A stretch of DNA of 64,000 bases from the NCBI RefSeq assembly GCF_042652085.1, contig NZ_JBHSJF010000006.1, forward strand, positions 1,054,001 to 1,118,000, written 5' to 3'. A model generated the notes under the pieces. It was not told where the DNA came from. It saw only the letters and a program-made list of their open reading frames with translations, and searched no databases. Source of the DNA: Flaviflagellibacter deserti. Lineage in GTDB: Bacteria > Pseudomonadota > Alphaproteobacteria > Rhizobiales > Methylopilaceae. The position numbers and the translations under genes are program-made. Shown piece by piece: positions 42,641-52,880 of this stretch (position 1 is the first letter of the stretch; each line of letters starts with the position of its first letter).

Positions 42641-42666
42641 GCGGGACCGCCCGGAGGCGGTCCCGC
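42641..42666 (-). ncRNA. Intercistronic hairpin between pstS and pstC
   Basis: An 11-bp perfect stem (42641-42651 with 42656-42666) with a 4-base loop and no U-tract. In highly expressed binding-protein genes such hairpins stabilise the upstream message, raising PstS over the permeases. On the minus strand it is followed by CTTCCGCTTAA, the same 11-mer that follows the rpsB-tsf hairpin. Confidence 0.6.
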
Positions 42667-42680
42667 AGATCGTGTTCGGA

Positions 42681-43730
42681 TCAGCCGCCGAAGAGCGGCT
42701 TGCCTTCGACCTTGATGTCGTTCGTCCACTGCTTCTTGATGCCGGCAACAACGGCGTCCGGCAGGACGACGTAGTGCAGGTCGTCGGCGAGCTTATCGCC
42801 GTCGGCAGCATAGGCCCAGTCGAAGAACTTCAGGGCTTCGCCCGCGGCCTTCGCATCAACCGGCTGCTTGTACATCAGGATGAAGGTAGCGCCCGTGATC
42901 GGCCAGCTGCCATCACCCGGCTGGTTGGTCAGGATCAGGTAGTTACCCGGAGCCTTCGACCAGTCGGCGTTCGCGGCCGCAGCCGAGAAAGCGTCCGAGG
43001 TCGGAGAAACCGTCTTGCCGGCAGCGTTCACGAGCGAGGCGGTCGGCATCTTGTTCTCGAGAGCATAGGCGTATTCGACGTAGCCGATCGCGCCCTGCGT
43101 CTGCTTGACGGTGTTGGCGACGCCTTCGTTGCCCTTGGCGCCGATGCCAACCGGCCATTCGACGGAGGTAGCGGCACCGACCTTGTCCTTGAACGTCGGC
43201 GAAACCTTCGAGAGATAGTCGGTGAAGAGGAAGTTCGTGCCCGAACCGTCCGAACGACGGACGACGGCGATTGCCGTGTCGGGGAGCTTGGCGCCCGGGT
43301 TCAGCTTGGCGATGGCCGGATCGTTCCAGGTCTTGACGGTGCCAAGGAAGATGTTGGCGAGGGTCGCGCCGTCGAGAGCGAGGTTCGAAACGCCTTCAAG
43401 GTTGACGACCGGAACCACGCCGCCGATGACGGTCGGGAACTGGATCAGGCCGGCTTGATCGAGCTCTTCCGGCTTCAGCGGGGCGTCGGACGCACCGAAG
43501 GTGACCGTCTTCGCCTTGATCTGCTTGATGCCGCCGCCCGAACCGATCGACTGATAGTTCAGGGAAACGCCGGTCTTGGTCTTATAAGCATCGGCCCACT
43601 TGGCGTAGATCGGGGCCGGGAACGACGCGCCAGCGCCGGTGATTTCCTGAGCCTGCGCCGCAGCGGCGGCCACGAGGGCGGCAGCAACGATCACGGCGGA
43701 CTTGAGCGCGTTTTGAGCGACGTGCTTCAT
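42681..43730 (-). CDS. pstS: Periplasmic phosphate-binding protein PstS
   Basis: A 349-residue phosphate-binding protein. The signal peptide is about 1-27 (KSAVIVAAALVAAAAAQAQ). The mature N-terminus ITGAGASFPAPIYAKWADAY, the block SIGSGGGIKQI and the phosphate-contact RRSDGSGTNFLFTDYL are canonical. The frame is open to 43865, but ATG 43730 has AGGAGAGG upstream and starts the signal peptide. A Pho box lies about 100 bp upstream, so expression is expected to rise under phosphate limitation through PhoB. It overlaps nothing; the comEC stop (43862) lies on the same strand upstream. Confidence 0.96.
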   Translation of the reverse strand: MKHVAQNALKSAVIVAAALVAAAAAQAQEITGAGASFPAPIYAKWADAYKTKTGVSLNYQSIGSGGGIKQIKAKTVTFGASDAPLKPEELDQAGLIQFPTVIGGVVPVVNLEGVSNLALDGATLANIFLGTVKTWNDPAIAKLNPGAKLPDTAIAVVRRSDGSGTNFLFTDYLSKVSPTFKDKVGAATSVEWPVGIGAKGNEGVANTVKQTQGAIGYVEYAYALENKMPTASLVNAAGKTVSPTSDAFSAAAANADWSKAPGNYLILTNQPGDGSWPITGATFILMYKQPVDAKAAGEALKFFDWAYAADGDKLADDLHYVVLPDAVVAGIKKQWTNDIKVEGKPLFGG

Positions 43731-43814
43731 CTTGCCTCTCCTGTGTTGGGTGGCGCCCACCACGATGTCGCGACGGGGCTTACTCGCAGAGACTTGGTCG
43801 CTGCGGTCGGGGCG

Positions 43815-43848
43815 CTTGTAGGAAGGCTGGATGACAGGTTGATGACAG
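43815..43848 (-). promoter_or_regulatory. Pho box and -10 element of the pst operon
   Basis: On the minus strand, CTGTCAT-N4-CTGTCAT (43831-43848) matches the PhoB box consensus of two direct repeats. It is followed after ten bases by TACAAG (43815-43820), a -10 element at the spacing expected for PhoB-activated promoters, where the box replaces the -35. The leader to the pstS ATG is about 80 bases. Confidence 0.85.
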
Positions 43849-43861
43849 CCTTGGCACGTTG

Positions 43862-46150
43862 TCACAGACCATCGTCAGTGCTTTCGGAATCTTCGACAAA
43901 CGCACCGGATGACATGTCTATATTTCTAGACAACACTTCGCTCTGTTGGGGTGGCTGGACGAAGGGCGGACCGTCCGGGACCCTTCGCTCGGCATGCCAG
44001 GCCCGAACCCCGAGACCGCGAGAGCGGGTCATCGCCGGCAGGCCGCCTTCCCTCAAGGAGACCGTGATGGCTCCATCCTCGGCCAGGTCGCGCCCATCGA
44101 TCACGAGAGCGGTATCCCGGCAGCCAGGTGGAGCGATCAGCCGCGTAATGACTATGGCAGCCCGCCGGCAATCCTCCCGGAGGCCGGCATAACTCCACGT
44201 CAGCGAGACCCAACGTCCGTCCCGCGACCGCATGGCGCAGCCGAGACGATCGCAACGTACGCCATCGGATGCGCTCTTGTCCCGGACGGACCGGCTATCT
44301 CCGTCGGCAGCCAGCCAATTTTCGGCGGCGAAGCTCGCGAATCTCACTCCTGCCAGATCGAGCGTCCCGTCCGGCCCACGGACCGCGACGGCCTTTCCCT
44401 CGGCGTCCACGTAGATATCCGGACGCGGTGGATCCGCGGCGAGCATGACGCCCAACACGACCGGGATCATGCCGAGCCAGCGCAGCCTCGTGCTCCAGAT
44501 GGCAAGCCAGCAGAGCCCGCCGGCGAGCGCCAGAACCGCCCAGCCTGAAAAGGCCGGCACCACCACGGTCGAATATGGCCACGTTGCGATCTCGCGCGAG
44601 ATCACCAGCAGAAGCCCGATCCCATATCCCATGATCTGCCAGGCCACGCTGTCGAGCCCAACGGGATAGAGAACGAGCCCGATCAGCGCCCACGGCATGA
44701 TCAGAAGGCTGACGATCGGCAGAGCGAGAAGATTGCTCGGCAGCGCATGGACCGCGATGCGCTGGAAGTGAAAAGTCCCGAACGGCGCTGTGGCCACGGT
44801 CGCCGCGACGGTGGTCGCGACGATCGCCGCAAAGTGACGATGAATGAAGCCGGTCAGGCCCCCGCCACTGCTGCCTTCACCTTTTCCAGCCGACCGCCCC
44901 TCATACCAGGCTACGATCGCCATCACTGCGGCGAACGACATCTGAAAGCTCGGTCCGAGCACGGATTCAGGCACCAGAACAATGGCGCACAGCGCAGCGA
45001 GTGCGAGATTGCGCATCGTGACCGCCTGTCGATCAAGGATGACGGCCATGAACACGAACGCCACCATCACGAAGCTGCGCTGCGTTGCCACCTCGCCTCC
45101 GGACAGCGCGAGATAGAAAGCCGATCCAATCAACGCGACGACTGCCGACCACTTCTTTATCGGCCTGCCCAGCCCGATCCCCGGGATGAGCGTGAGTGCG
45201 AACCGGACAACAGCGAACAGCGTGCCGCCAAACAGCGCCATGTGCAGGCCGGAGATCGAAATCACGTGATAGAGGCCCGCCGTCCTCAGCGCGTCGTTGG
45301 CGCCCGACGAAATCTCGCCGCGCTGACCGGTCACGAGCGCCGCGGCAATGGCTCCGCTGTCGCCCGGCACCGTCGCGACGATCCGGGATGTGATCCGATT
45401 GCGAATATTGTCGATCGAGATTGCGGCGCGCTGCCGGAAAGTCAGCGGTGCAGGTGCCAGGACAGTCAGAGCTTCGGGATCGCTGCCGACCGCGCCAATG
45501 CCCTTGAAGAAAGCCTCACGGCCGAAATCGTATCCGCCCGGCCTCACGGGTCCGGGCGGCGGCCGCCACAATGCCTCGAGCGACACCCGGCTGCCCGCCC
45601 TCGCCCCGCCAAGATTTCCCACCGTCACGCGAACCCGCGCAGGTCTCGCGTCCTTGGACAAATCGGACAGAGAGTCGAGCGCTATTACGATCCGATGACC
45701 GCGCGGGCGTGGTTCGACGCTCTCGATGATCCCCGTCGCCAAGCCCCGCGTCGTCGCCTGCAGGATCGGGGCCTTGATCATCTCGACACGCATGGCCGAG
45801 GCGAAAAATCCTCCGCTCAGCGCAACGGCGGCTGCAGCCAGAAGAAAGCCGGCTTCCCTCGATCGCGCGAGGAAGGCGACCAGCAGGCTGACGGAAAAAG
45901 CCGAGACCGCCGCCCATAGCGCTGGATCGGTGTCGGCTTCGAAGAACGTCAGCACGCCGCCGATGGCGAAGACCGGCAGCCAGAGGAAATACCGGCCGCG
46001 ATCGCGTTCATCGCTCAGCAGTTTGTGAAAGCCGGTCCAGAACCCATCAATGGCGCCGCGGAGATCGAAACCGGAGGAGGCGCGCGCCCGGGTCTGCGTC
46101 GCCGCAATTGCCCGCCCGCGATCGTTCGGATCGTGATGCCCCTGGCGCAA
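43862..46150 (-). CDS. comEC: ComEC/Rec2-family DNA uptake channel protein
   Basis: A 762-residue inner-membrane protein of the ComEC/Rec2 family, the channel for single-stranded DNA in natural transformation. Several N-terminal helices precede an OB-like periplasmic domain ([22 protein letters not shown] ... [21 protein letters not shown]). The competence domain follows with [35 protein letters not shown] and [18 protein letters not shown]. The C-terminal metallo-beta-lactamase domain of the longest ComEC forms is missing; a DUF4131-like and soluble tail remain. The start is TTG at 46150, well supported by AGGGG six bases upstream. Whether the organism is naturally competent is not shown by this gene alone. 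Confidence 0.9.
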   Translation of the reverse strand: MRQGHHDPNDRGRAIAATQTRARASSGFDLRGAIDGFWTGFHKLLSDERDRGRYFLWLPVFAIGGVLTFFEADTDPALWAAVSAFSVSLLVAFLARSREAGFLLAAAAVALSGGFFASAMRVEMIKAPILQATTRGLATGIIESVEPRPRGHRIVIALDSLSDLSKDARPARVRVTVGNLGGARAGSRVSLEALWRPPPGPVRPGGYDFGREAFFKGIGAVGSDPEALTVLAPAPLTFRQRAAISIDNIRNRITSRIVATVPGDSGAIAAALVTGQRGEISSGANDALRTAGLYHVISISGLHMALFGGTLFAVVRFALTLIPGIGLGRPIKKWSAVVALIGSAFYLALSGGEVATQRSFVMVAFVFMAVILDRQAVTMRNLALAALCAIVLVPESVLGPSFQMSFAAVMAIVAWYEGRSAGKGEGSSGGGLTGFIHRHFAAIVATTVAATVATAPFGTFHFQRIAVHALPSNLLALPIVSLLIMPWALIGLVLYPVGLDSVAWQIMGYGIGLLLVISREIATWPYSTVVVPAFSGWAVLALAGGLCWLAIWSTRLRWLGMIPVVLGVMLAADPPRPDIYVDAEGKAVAVRGPDGTLDLAGVRFASFAAENWLAADGDSRSVRDKSASDGVRCDRLGCAMRSRDGRWVSLTWSYAGLREDCRRAAIVITRLIAPPGCRDTALVIDGRDLAEDGAITVSLREGGLPAMTRSRGLGVRAWHAERRVPDGPPFVQPPQQSEVLSRNIDMSSGAFVEDSESTDDGL

Positions 46151-46238
46151 GCCGTTCCCCTCAGCCCGTCCATCATGCTACACGACCGCGCGCCGCTGCC
46201 TATGCCGGCCGGCATTTCCTGGAAATCGAAATTCGCCC

Positions 46239-47663
46239 ATGTCCGATCCCGTTGTCGTCCGTTTCGCGCCCTCCCCGACAGGCTTCCTCCATATCGGCGG
46301 AGCGCGCACAGCCCTGTTCAACTGGCTCTTCGCCAAGTCGAAGGGCGGCAAGATGCTGCTGCGCATCGAGGATACGGACCGTGCTCGCTCGACCCAGGAA
46401 GCGATCGACGCCATCCTGGACGGCCTGACCTGGCTCGGTCTCGACTGGGACGGCGATCCTGTCTTCCAGTTCTCGCGCGCCGACCGCCATCGAGAGGTGG
46501 TCGATCAGTTGCTCGCGACCGGCAAGGCTTACCGGGCCTACGATACGGTGGAGGAGCTCGACGCGATGCGCGCCAATGCGCTCGCGGCCGGCAAGCCGCC
46601 TCGCTACGACGGGGGCTGGCGCGATCGCGATCCGTCAGAGGCCCCCGCTGACATAGCTCCCGTCATCCGGCTGCGCGTCGAGAATGCCGGCGACACGGTC
46701 GTCGAGGACGCCGTCCAGGGCACTGTCACCTTCCCGAACGCCGATCTCGACGACCTCGTTCTGCTGCGCTCGGACGGCACCCCGACCTATATGCTCGCCG
46801 TCGTCATCGACGACCACGACATGGGCATCACGGACGTTATCCGCGGCGTCGACCACCTCACCAATGCCGCGCGCCAGATCCAGATCTACAATGCGCTCGG
46901 CTGGAAAGTGCCGCACATGGCGCATATCCCGCTGATTCACGGTCCGGACGGCGCCAAGCTGTCGAAGCGCCATGGCGCACTCGGCGTCGAGGCCTATCGC
47001 GAGATGGGCTACATGCCCGCCGCGCTCCGTAATTACCTCGTTCGCCTCGGCTGGTCGCACAAGGACCAGGAGATCTTCTCGACCGAGGAGATGATCGCGG
47101 CTTTCGGACTGGATGCCGTCGGACGCTCGCCGTCGCGCTTCGATTACGACAGGCTGGAGAATCTCAACGGTCATTACGTCCGCGCCACGCCGGATGACGA
47201 GTTGGTAGAGCAGTTCGCGGCGGCTCTTCCATATTTGCAGGGCGGACCCGCGGCCAAAGCAAAGCTGGATGCAGGCCTATGGGACAGCTTCCGCGCGGCA
47301 CTGCCGTCCATGAAGGAGCGTTCGAAGAACTTCAACGAGCTTCTCGACAATGCCAGCTTCCTGCTCGTCGACCGTCCTTTGGCGCTCGACGATAAAGCGC
47401 AACAGGCGTTGTCGCAGCCCGGTACACGCGACCTCCTGAAGCGCCTCACAGAGCGGCTCCGGGCGCTCGACACCTGGTCCGCGGAGGAAGCAGAGTCAGC
47501 AGTTCGCGAATTCGCGACGGCCGAGGGAGCCAAGCTGGGACAGGTCGCGCAGCCGCTTCGCGCGGCCACGACTGGGAAAATGGTCTCCCCTCCGATCTTC
47601 GAAGTGTTGGCGATCCTGGGTCGGGACGAAAGCCTCGCACGCCTAGCGGATCAAGCGGTTTAG
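46239..47663 (+). CDS. gltX: Glutamyl-tRNA synthetase GltX
   Basis: A 474-residue class I aminoacyl-tRNA synthetase charging tRNA-Glu (and often tRNA-Gln in alphaproteobacteria, followed by GatCAB amidation). The HIGH motif appears as HIGG at 18-21 and the KMSKS motif as KLSKR near 240-244. The [11 protein letters not shown] block and the C-terminal anticodon-binding helical domain are present. It is divergent from comEC across 88 bp. The Shine-Dalgarno is weak (GGAAA-like, some distance upstream). It is followed after 108 bp by gltA. Confidence 0.95.
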   Translation: MSDPVVVRFAPSPTGFLHIGGARTALFNWLFAKSKGGKMLLRIEDTDRARSTQEAIDAILDGLTWLGLDWDGDPVFQFSRADRHREVVDQLLATGKAYRAYDTVEELDAMRANALAAGKPPRYDGGWRDRDPSEAPADIAPVIRLRVENAGDTVVEDAVQGTVTFPNADLDDLVLLRSDGTPTYMLAVVIDDHDMGITDVIRGVDHLTNAARQIQIYNALGWKVPHMAHIPLIHGPDGAKLSKRHGALGVEAYREMGYMPAALRNYLVRLGWSHKDQEIFSTEEMIAAFGLDAVGRSPSRFDYDRLENLNGHYVRATPDDELVEQFAAALPYLQGGPAAKAKLDAGLWDSFRAALPSMKERSKNFNELLDNASFLLVDRPLALDDKAQQALSQPGTRDLLKRLTERLRALDTWSAEEAESAVREFATAEGAKLGQVAQPLRAATTGKMVSPPIFEVLAILGRDESLARLADQAV

Positions 47664-47699
47664 CCGACGGTCATGATTGCGCGGCTTGCGGGAGGCTTT

Positions 47700-47727
47700 G
47701 ATTTGCCTTAGCAAAAAAGGGCAAATC
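47700..47727. promoter_or_regulatory. Nested inverted repeats upstream of gltA
   Basis: GATTTGCC (47700-47707) can pair with GGCAAATC (47720-47727), or its TTTGC core can pair with the nearer GCAAA (47711-47715). The two pairings exclude each other. This looks like overlapping operators of the TTTGC-N4-GCAAA type, 45 bp before the gltA start, or a switching leader. Confidence 0.45.
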
Positions 47728-47771
47728 CATGGCATCGGATTGCTCCTTCCTCACCGATAAGGGGTACGCGT

Positions 47772-49064
47772 ATGAGCGGGAAATCGGCGACGCTGATTGT
47801 TGACAATAAGTCCCACGAATTCCCGGTCTACGAGGGCTCGACGGGTCCAGATGTCATAGACATTTCCAAGCTCTACGCGCAGACGGGAATGTTCACCTAC
47901 GACCCCGGCTTCACCTCTACCGCCAGCACCCAGTCGACGATCACCTATATCGACGGCGACGCCGGCATCCTCCGCTATCGCGGCTACCCGATCGACGACG
48001 TCGCCGAGGGCGGCGACTTCATCGAATGCTGCTATCTGCTGCTCTACGGCGATCTGCCGACGCCGGCGCAGAAGGAAGATTTCAAGACCCGCGTCACGCG
48101 CCACACCATGGTGCACGAGCAGATGACGCGCTTCTTCACCGGCTTCCGCCGCGACGCGCATCCGATGGCCGTGATGGTCGCAAGCGTCGGCGCGATGGCC
48201 GCGTTCTATCACGACTCGACCGACATAACCGACCCGATGGCACGCGAGATCGCCTCCATCCGGCTGATCGCGAAGGTTCCGACGCTCGCGGCGATGGCCT
48301 ATAAATACCATATCGGCCAGCCCTTCATTTATCCGCGGAACGACCTCGATTACGCGGCGAACTTCCTGCAGATGTGCTTCGCCGTGCCGTGCGAGGATTA
48401 CGTCGTGAACCCGGTGTTCGCCCGTGCGCTCGACCGGATCTTCACGCTCCATGCCGATCACGAGCAGAACGCCTCGACCTCGACGGTGCGCCTCGCGGGT
48501 TCGTCGGGCGCAAACCCGTTCGCCTGCATCGCGGCCGGCGTTGCCTGCCTCTGGGGTCCCGCTCACGGCGGCGCCAACGAAGCGGCGCTGAAGATGCTGG
48601 AGGAGATTGGCGATGCGAAGCGCATCCCGGAATTCGTCAACCGCGCCAAGGACAAGAACGATCCGTTCCGCCTGATGGGCTTCGGTCACCGCGTCTACAA
48701 GAACTACGATCCGCGCGCCAAGATCATGCAGCAGACCTCGCGCGAAGTGCTCGCCGAGCTCGGCCGCAAGGACGACCCGCTGCTCGAGGTCGCCGTCGAG
48801 CTCGAGCAGGTAGCGCTCAAGGACGAGTATTTCATCGAGCGCAAGCTCTACCCGAACATCGACTTCTATTCGGGCATCACGCTGCGCGCGATGGGCTTCC
48901 CGACTTCCATGTTCACCGTGCTGTTCTCGGTCGCCCGCACCGTCGGCTGGATCGCGCAGTGGAAGGAAATGATCGAAGATCCGGAGCAGCGGATCGGACG
49001 CCCGCGCCAGCTCTACAAAGGCGAAGTCGAGCGTCCGTACATTCCGATCGACAAGCGCGGCTAG
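47772..49064 (+). CDS. gltA: Citrate synthase GltA (type II)
   Basis: A 430-residue hexameric-type citrate synthase that condenses oxaloacetate and acetyl-CoA at entry to the TCA cycle. Catalytic landmarks are the [20 protein letters not shown] block, the [15 protein letters not shown] block with the catalytic His, and [17 protein letters not shown]. Length is typical of Gram-negative type II enzymes. AAGGGG lies eight bases before ATG 47772. The stop overlaps that of the convergent hydrolase (shared CTAG). Confidence 0.97.
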   Translation: MSGKSATLIVDNKSHEFPVYEGSTGPDVIDISKLYAQTGMFTYDPGFTSTASTQSTITYIDGDAGILRYRGYPIDDVAEGGDFIECCYLLLYGDLPTPAQKEDFKTRVTRHTMVHEQMTRFFTGFRRDAHPMAVMVASVGAMAAFYHDSTDITDPMAREIASIRLIAKVPTLAAMAYKYHIGQPFIYPRNDLDYAANFLQMCFAVPCEDYVVNPVFARALDRIFTLHADHEQNASTSTVRLAGSSGANPFACIAAGVACLWGPAHGGANEAALKMLEEIGDAKRIPEFVNRAKDKNDPFRLMGFGHRVYKNYDPRAKIMQQTSREVLAELGRKDDPLLEVAVELEQVALKDEYFIERKLYPNIDFYSGITLRAMGFPTSMFTVLFSVARTVGWIAQWKEMIEDPEQRIGRPRQLYKGEVERPYIPIDKRG

Positions 49065-49588
49065 AGCGACAGCAGGTCGTCGAGGAGCGCCTTGCCCTCG
49101 GCCCAACCGCCGAGTTCGCTGTCGCCGTTGATGTGACCCTTATCGCCGATATCGACAAAGCGGGCGCCCCAGGCGCCCGCAAACGTTTTGGCCCTGTCGA
49201 TCGAGACGTATGGATCGTTGCTGCTCGATACGAGGAGGGCCGGAAACGGCAGGCGTTCCAAAGGCATGGGCGCGAAGGTCCATGCGGGCTCGGGCGTCCG
49301 GTCCCTTGAATCGACATCGGCCGGGGCAACGAGCATAGCCGCGCGTATCGGACGTGGACGGCGCGCCCAATGGGCGACCAGCGAGCAGCTCAGGCTGTGC
49401 GCGATGAGCACGGCATCCGGACCGGCGTTCGAGACCGCATCGTCGAGGCGCGCGATCCAGACGGCGGGATCGGGAGCGTCCCAATCGCCGAGTTCCACGC
49501 GGCGAGCGCCAACGATCTCCTTCTCCCAGCAGCTCTGCCAGTGAGAGGGACCGGAATTTCCGAGCCCGGGCAGAATGAGGGCATTCAC
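49061..49588 (-). CDS. RBBP9/YdeN-family small serine hydrolase
   Basis: A 175-residue alpha/beta hydrolase of the RBBP9/YdeN family, substrate unknown. The nucleophile Ser65 lies in an AHSLSCS elbow (Ala-His-Ser-Leu-Ser instead of G-x-S-x-G), the Asp125 is in SSSNDPYVS and the His152 in KGHIN. The opening [15 protein letters not shown] is characteristic. Its ATG overlaps the lpxB stop by four bases, so it is the last gene of the lipid A run and could be expressed with it. The convergent gltA stop overlaps its own by four bases. Confidence 0.85.
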   Translation of the reverse strand: MNALILPGLGNSGPSHWQSCWEKEIVGARRVELGDWDAPDPAVWIARLDDAVSNAGPDAVLIAHSLSCSLVAHWARRPRPIRAAMLVAPADVDSRDRTPEPAWTFAPMPLERLPFPALLVSSSNDPYVSIDRAKTFAGAWGARFVDIGDKGHINGDSELGGWAEGKALLDDLLSL

Positions 49589-50736
49589 CGGGGCGTCCCC
49601 GCCAGATCGAGCACGACCCGCGCGGCTCCGACGCTGGGAGGCTCGGCGACGATCATGATCTCTTCCATCCTACCCAAAGCCTCCATTTGGGCACGTCGCT
49701 CCGGCGTATCCGTCATCAACGGCTTGAGCGCATCGGCCACGCTCTGGACCGTGATTTCAGGGCCGACAAGCTCGGGAATGACCCGCGATCCGAGAATAAG
49801 GTTCGGTAGAAGGATATGCGGAGCGGTAATGGGGAGAATGGATTTCAGCAGGCGAGCGAGAGGCTCCAGCGCGTAGATGCCGATCATCGGCACCCCGGAG
49901 AGCGCGAGTTCCAGCGTCACCGTTCCGGATGAGGCGAGAGCGACATTGGCACGCCGGAAGGCCGCCCATTTCTCAGCTTCGTCCGTAACGACTCGGGGTC
50001 GCCGCTTCCATCCGGCAGTCAGTTCCTCGATTTCCCCGGCAAGTCGCGGGGTCGTCGGCAGGACGATCGTCGCCGTGTCCGGCAGCCGTTCGCTCACGTC
50101 GCGAAACAGCGAAAGATGCCGCTGGACGACGGAACGCCTGCTGCCGGGCAAAAGGATCAGATGCACGCCTTCCGATATGTCGGCTCGTTCGCCCTGTTTC
50201 GGCTGGAGGACATCGAGTTTTTCGATCAGGGGGTGGCCGACATAGGTACAGGCGGGACCGCCAAGGCGCCTATGTACTTCCGGCTCGAACGGCAGCAAGG
50301 CCAGCACGTGATCGACATAGGCCGTCATCTTCTTTGCTCGTCCGGGCCGCCAGGCCCAGACGGTCGGCGATACGTAGTCGATGATCGGCAGGCGGGGAAT
50401 CGCGGCCCTTACCTTGCGCGCGACGCGATGCGTGAAGTCGGGGCTGTCGATGATGACCAGGACGTCGGGCTGGTCTGCGATAATCGCGTCCGCCGTCTCT
50501 CGGATCCTCCTCAGAAGCAACGGAAGCCGCTGAATGACCGGGCCAAAGCCCATGACGGCGATATCCTCCAGCGGAAACAGGCTGGACAGCCCCTGCTCCG
50601 CCATCCTATGTCCGCCGACACCGCGAAATACAGTATCTGCACCGGCCAAGGTGCGCAGCGATCGCATCAGCGCAGCACCCAGCTGATCTCCCGAATGTTC
50701 GCCCGTGACGATGAAAATCGAGAGCGGCCGGGTCAT
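49585..50736 (-). CDS. lpxB: Lipid-A-disaccharide synthase LpxB
   Basis: A 383-residue inverting GT19 glycosyltransferase that joins UDP-2,3-diacylglucosamine and 2,3-diacylglucosamine-1-phosphate into the lipid A disaccharide at the inner membrane face. The N-terminal FIVTGEHSGDQLGAALM, the SPTVWAWRPGRAKKM block, LLPGSRRSVVQRH and the SSGTVTLELALSGVPMIG donor-binding region are canonical. The ATG overlaps the lpxI stop by four bases. Directly follows LpxI, which supplies one of its substrates. Confidence 0.96.
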   Translation of the reverse strand: MTRPLSIFIVTGEHSGDQLGAALMRSLRTLAGADTVFRGVGGHRMAEQGLSSLFPLEDIAVMGFGPVIQRLPLLLRRIRETADAIIADQPDVLVIIDSPDFTHRVARKVRAAIPRLPIIDYVSPTVWAWRPGRAKKMTAYVDHVLALLPFEPEVHRRLGGPACTYVGHPLIEKLDVLQPKQGERADISEGVHLILLPGSRRSVVQRHLSLFRDVSERLPDTATIVLPTTPRLAGEIEELTAGWKRRPRVVTDEAEKWAAFRRANVALASSGTVTLELALSGVPMIGIYALEPLARLLKSILPITAPHILLPNLILGSRVIPELVGPEITVQSVADALKPLMTDTPERRAQMEALGRMEEIMIVAEPPSVGAARVVLDLAGTPR

Positions 50737-51608
50737 GGCTTCCGCCGCTCCATCCCGAAGATGAAGAGGCCATGACGCTCGGCGGCTTTGGTGACCGCAT
50801 CCACCTCGATGATCATGACCTCGCCCGCGACCACGGCAATCCCGCTCAACCCCGCGGCGGCGACTCCGTCAATGGTCTTCGGACCGAGCGCGGGCGTATC
50901 AAGCCTCAGATCCTGTCCTCGCTTGGCTCCCTTGACCAACACGCCTCTTCTCTTGCCGAGACGCAGTTTGCCCGAGGCTCTCAGCTCAGCGATGCGAGCG
51001 ATCATGAGGTCCGTTCCTTCCGCAGCCTCGATCGCTAGGACGCGCCCATCTGCGACCGCAGTGCTCTGTCCGACATCGTAGGGCGATATGGCATCGAGCA
51101 CGTCCAGCCCCAGGCAGACATCATCCAGCGTCGCGGCGCCAGGAGTTTTGCCGGCGAGCACCCCGGTTCGGGCCATCAAATCCGGCGCGACCTCGGCGAC
51201 GCCAACAACGCGGAGGCCGGCGTCCGTCATGACATCCGCGACGACCTTCAGCAGGCGGTCGTCGCCACCGCGAAAACCTCGAAGAAGGCGAGGTATCTGG
51301 CGAAGGAGAGCAAGATCAGGCCATCCATCCGACAAACCGGAAGGACGCGTGACGCCACCGACGAAAAGTATGTCCTTACAGTCAGCGGATCTCGCGAGAT
51401 CAATGAGCCTTCCGAGTTGGCCCATCCGGATCCAACCATGAGGGTAGTGAGCGATGGCGGAATCGGCCGCCCCTTGTAGCCCTATGAGGAAAACCGGGCG
51501 CTGTCGTGCTGCAATCTCTGCGACCGCGAGCGGAAATGCTCCCGAGCCGCAGACGATCGCCAGAGGCGTTCCGGCGGGAACCGGAGCGCTTCCGGTTTCA
51601 GGCGGCAT
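50733..51608 (-). CDS. lpxI: UDP-2,3-diacylglucosamine pyrophosphatase LpxI
   Basis: A 291-residue enzyme of the LpxI family (DUF1009), which hydrolyses UDP-2,3-diacylglucosamine to lipid X and UMP. It replaces LpxH in alphaproteobacteria such as Caulobacter. The N-terminal nucleotide-recognition domain begins LAIVCGSGAFPLAVAE, and the C-terminal catalytic domain has GQSTAVADGRVLAIEAAEGTDLMI and KGAKRGQDLRLDTPALGPKTID. The frame is open to 51725 inside lpxA, but ATG 51608 fits family length; it overlaps the lpxA end by 11 bp. The Shine-Dalgarno is weak. Confidence 0.93.
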   Translation of the reverse strand: MPPETGSAPVPAGTPLAIVCGSGAFPLAVAEIAARQRPVFLIGLQGAADSAIAHYPHGWIRMGQLGRLIDLARSADCKDILFVGGVTRPSGLSDGWPDLALLRQIPRLLRGFRGGDDRLLKVVADVMTDAGLRVVGVAEVAPDLMARTGVLAGKTPGAATLDDVCLGLDVLDAISPYDVGQSTAVADGRVLAIEAAEGTDLMIARIAELRASGKLRLGKRRGVLVKGAKRGQDLRLDTPALGPKTIDGVAAAGLSGIAVVAGEVMIIEVDAVTKAAERHGLFIFGMERRKP

Positions 51609-52407
51609 CCGGGCGTTCTGCGATGCGCGGCGTGCAGATCGCGCGATCGCCACCGGCCCGGATGAAGTCGACGATCTCCTGGACGAGCGGCGTATCGGCG
51701 AATGTCGTCGCGACATCCTCCACACGCTCTTTCAGGGTGCCTTCGGGCGCGAAGAGTTCGCGATAGGCTCGGCGCAGTACGTTGACGGCATCGCGATCGA
51801 AATTACGCCGGCGCAGGCCGACGAGATTGAGGCCGTCGAGCCTGGCGCGATTTCCGGTCGCGAGACCGTAAGGGATGAGATCGTTCTCGATACCCGTCAG
51901 CCCGCCGACGAAAGCGTGGGACCCGACTCGCGCGAACTGGATGACCGCCGCGCCGCCGCCCATGATGACGAAATCGCCGACCGTCACGTGTCCGGCCAGC
52001 ATGACATTGTTCGACAGGATCACGTCGCTGCCGACTTTGGTGTCGTGCCCGACATGGGATCCGGTCAGGAAAGTGCAGCGGTTACCCACGATCGTTTCCA
52101 GACCGCCGCCGGCCGTACCGGGATTCATGGTCACGCCTTCACGGATCGTGCAGTCCTCGCCGATGACGAGCGTGGAAATCTCGCCACGGAACTTCAGGTC
52201 CTGTGGCGGCTGTCCGATCGATGCGAACGGGTAGAGCTGAGTGCGGGCCCCGATCGTGGTGTGCCCCGCGACCACGACATGAGCATGCAGAATGACACCG
52301 TCGCCAAGAACGACGTTGGGACCGATGATGCAATAAGGTCCAATGCGGATATCCGCGCCGAGCCTAGCTCCGTCTTCGATGATGGCAGTCGCGTGAATAT
52401 GACTCAT
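51598..52407 (-). CDS. lpxA: UDP-N-acetylglucosamine O-acyltransferase LpxA
   Basis: A 269-residue left-handed beta-helix acyltransferase, the first enzyme of lipid A synthesis. It transfers a hydroxyacyl chain from ACP to UDP-GlcNAc. The hexapeptide repeats run from [14 protein letters not shown] to about 190; the catalytic His is in the [10 protein letters not shown] segment, and the C-terminal helical bundle starts near [12 protein letters not shown]. Its ATG overlaps the fabZ stop by four bases. Confidence 0.96.
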   Translation of the reverse strand: MSHIHATAIIEDGARLGADIRIGPYCIIGPNVVLGDGVILHAHVVVAGHTTIGARTQLYPFASIGQPPQDLKFRGEISTLVIGEDCTIREGVTMNPGTAGGGLETIVGNRCTFLTGSHVGHDTKVGSDVILSNNVMLAGHVTVGDFVIMGGGAAVIQFARVGSHAFVGGLTGIENDLIPYGLATGNRARLDGLNLVGLRRRNFDRDAVNVLRRAYRELFAPEGTLKERVEDVATTFADTPLVQEIVDFIRAGGDRAICTPRIAERPDAA

Positions 52408-52880
52408 TGATCCTGATCGACCAGCATGGCGGACACCTCAGCCTCGGCGACGGTCACGCCATCGACCTTGGCCTCTCCCTTGAACCACCACATCCGGGCA
52501 CGGCTCTTTACCTTGCTCATGTGGTATTCGAGGCGATCACCCGGCACGACCGGCTTGCGGAACTTGGCCTTGTCGATGGTCATGAAATAGACGAGCGGCG
52601 GCCGGGCTGTACCCGACGACCAGACGCAAAGCGCGCCGGCAGTCTGCGCCATACCTTCGATGATCAGGACGCCGGGCATGATCGGGGCGTCTGGAAAATG
52701 TCCGGTGAACTGCGGCTCGTTCGCGGTGACGTTCTTGATGCCGATGCAGGATTGATCGCCGCGCATCTCGACGATCTTGTCGACGAGAAGAAACGGATAG
52801 CGATGCGGCAGGAGTTCGAGCAGCCGGCGAATATCGACTGAACCGAGCACTTCGCCTGTCACGGTCTCATCAGACGTCAC
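52404..52880 (-). CDS. fabZ: 3-hydroxyacyl-ACP dehydratase FabZ
   Basis: A 158-residue hot-dog-fold dehydratase of fatty acid synthesis. The catalytic pair His61 and Glu75 lie in [20 protein letters not shown]. The N-terminal [20 protein letters not shown] is canonical. It draws on the same hydroxyacyl-ACP pool as LpxA and LpxD, which explains the conserved lpxD-fabZ-lpxA order. Start and stop overlap its neighbours by four bases each. Confidence 0.96.
   Translation of the reverse strand: MTSDETVTGEVLGSVDIRRLLELLPHRYPFLLVDKIVEMRGDQSCIGIKNVTANEPQFTGHFPDAPIMPGVLIIEGMAQTAGALCVWSSGTARPPLVYFMTIDKAKFRKPVVPGDRLEYHMSKVKSRARMWWFKGEAKVDGVTVAEAEVSAMLVDQDQ

Noticed and set aside
42672..44192. A 506-codon open frame on the plus strand opposite pstS and the comEC 3' end
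   Set aside because: It is antisense to the conserved pstS gene and shows no family features; long antisense frames are expected at this GC content.
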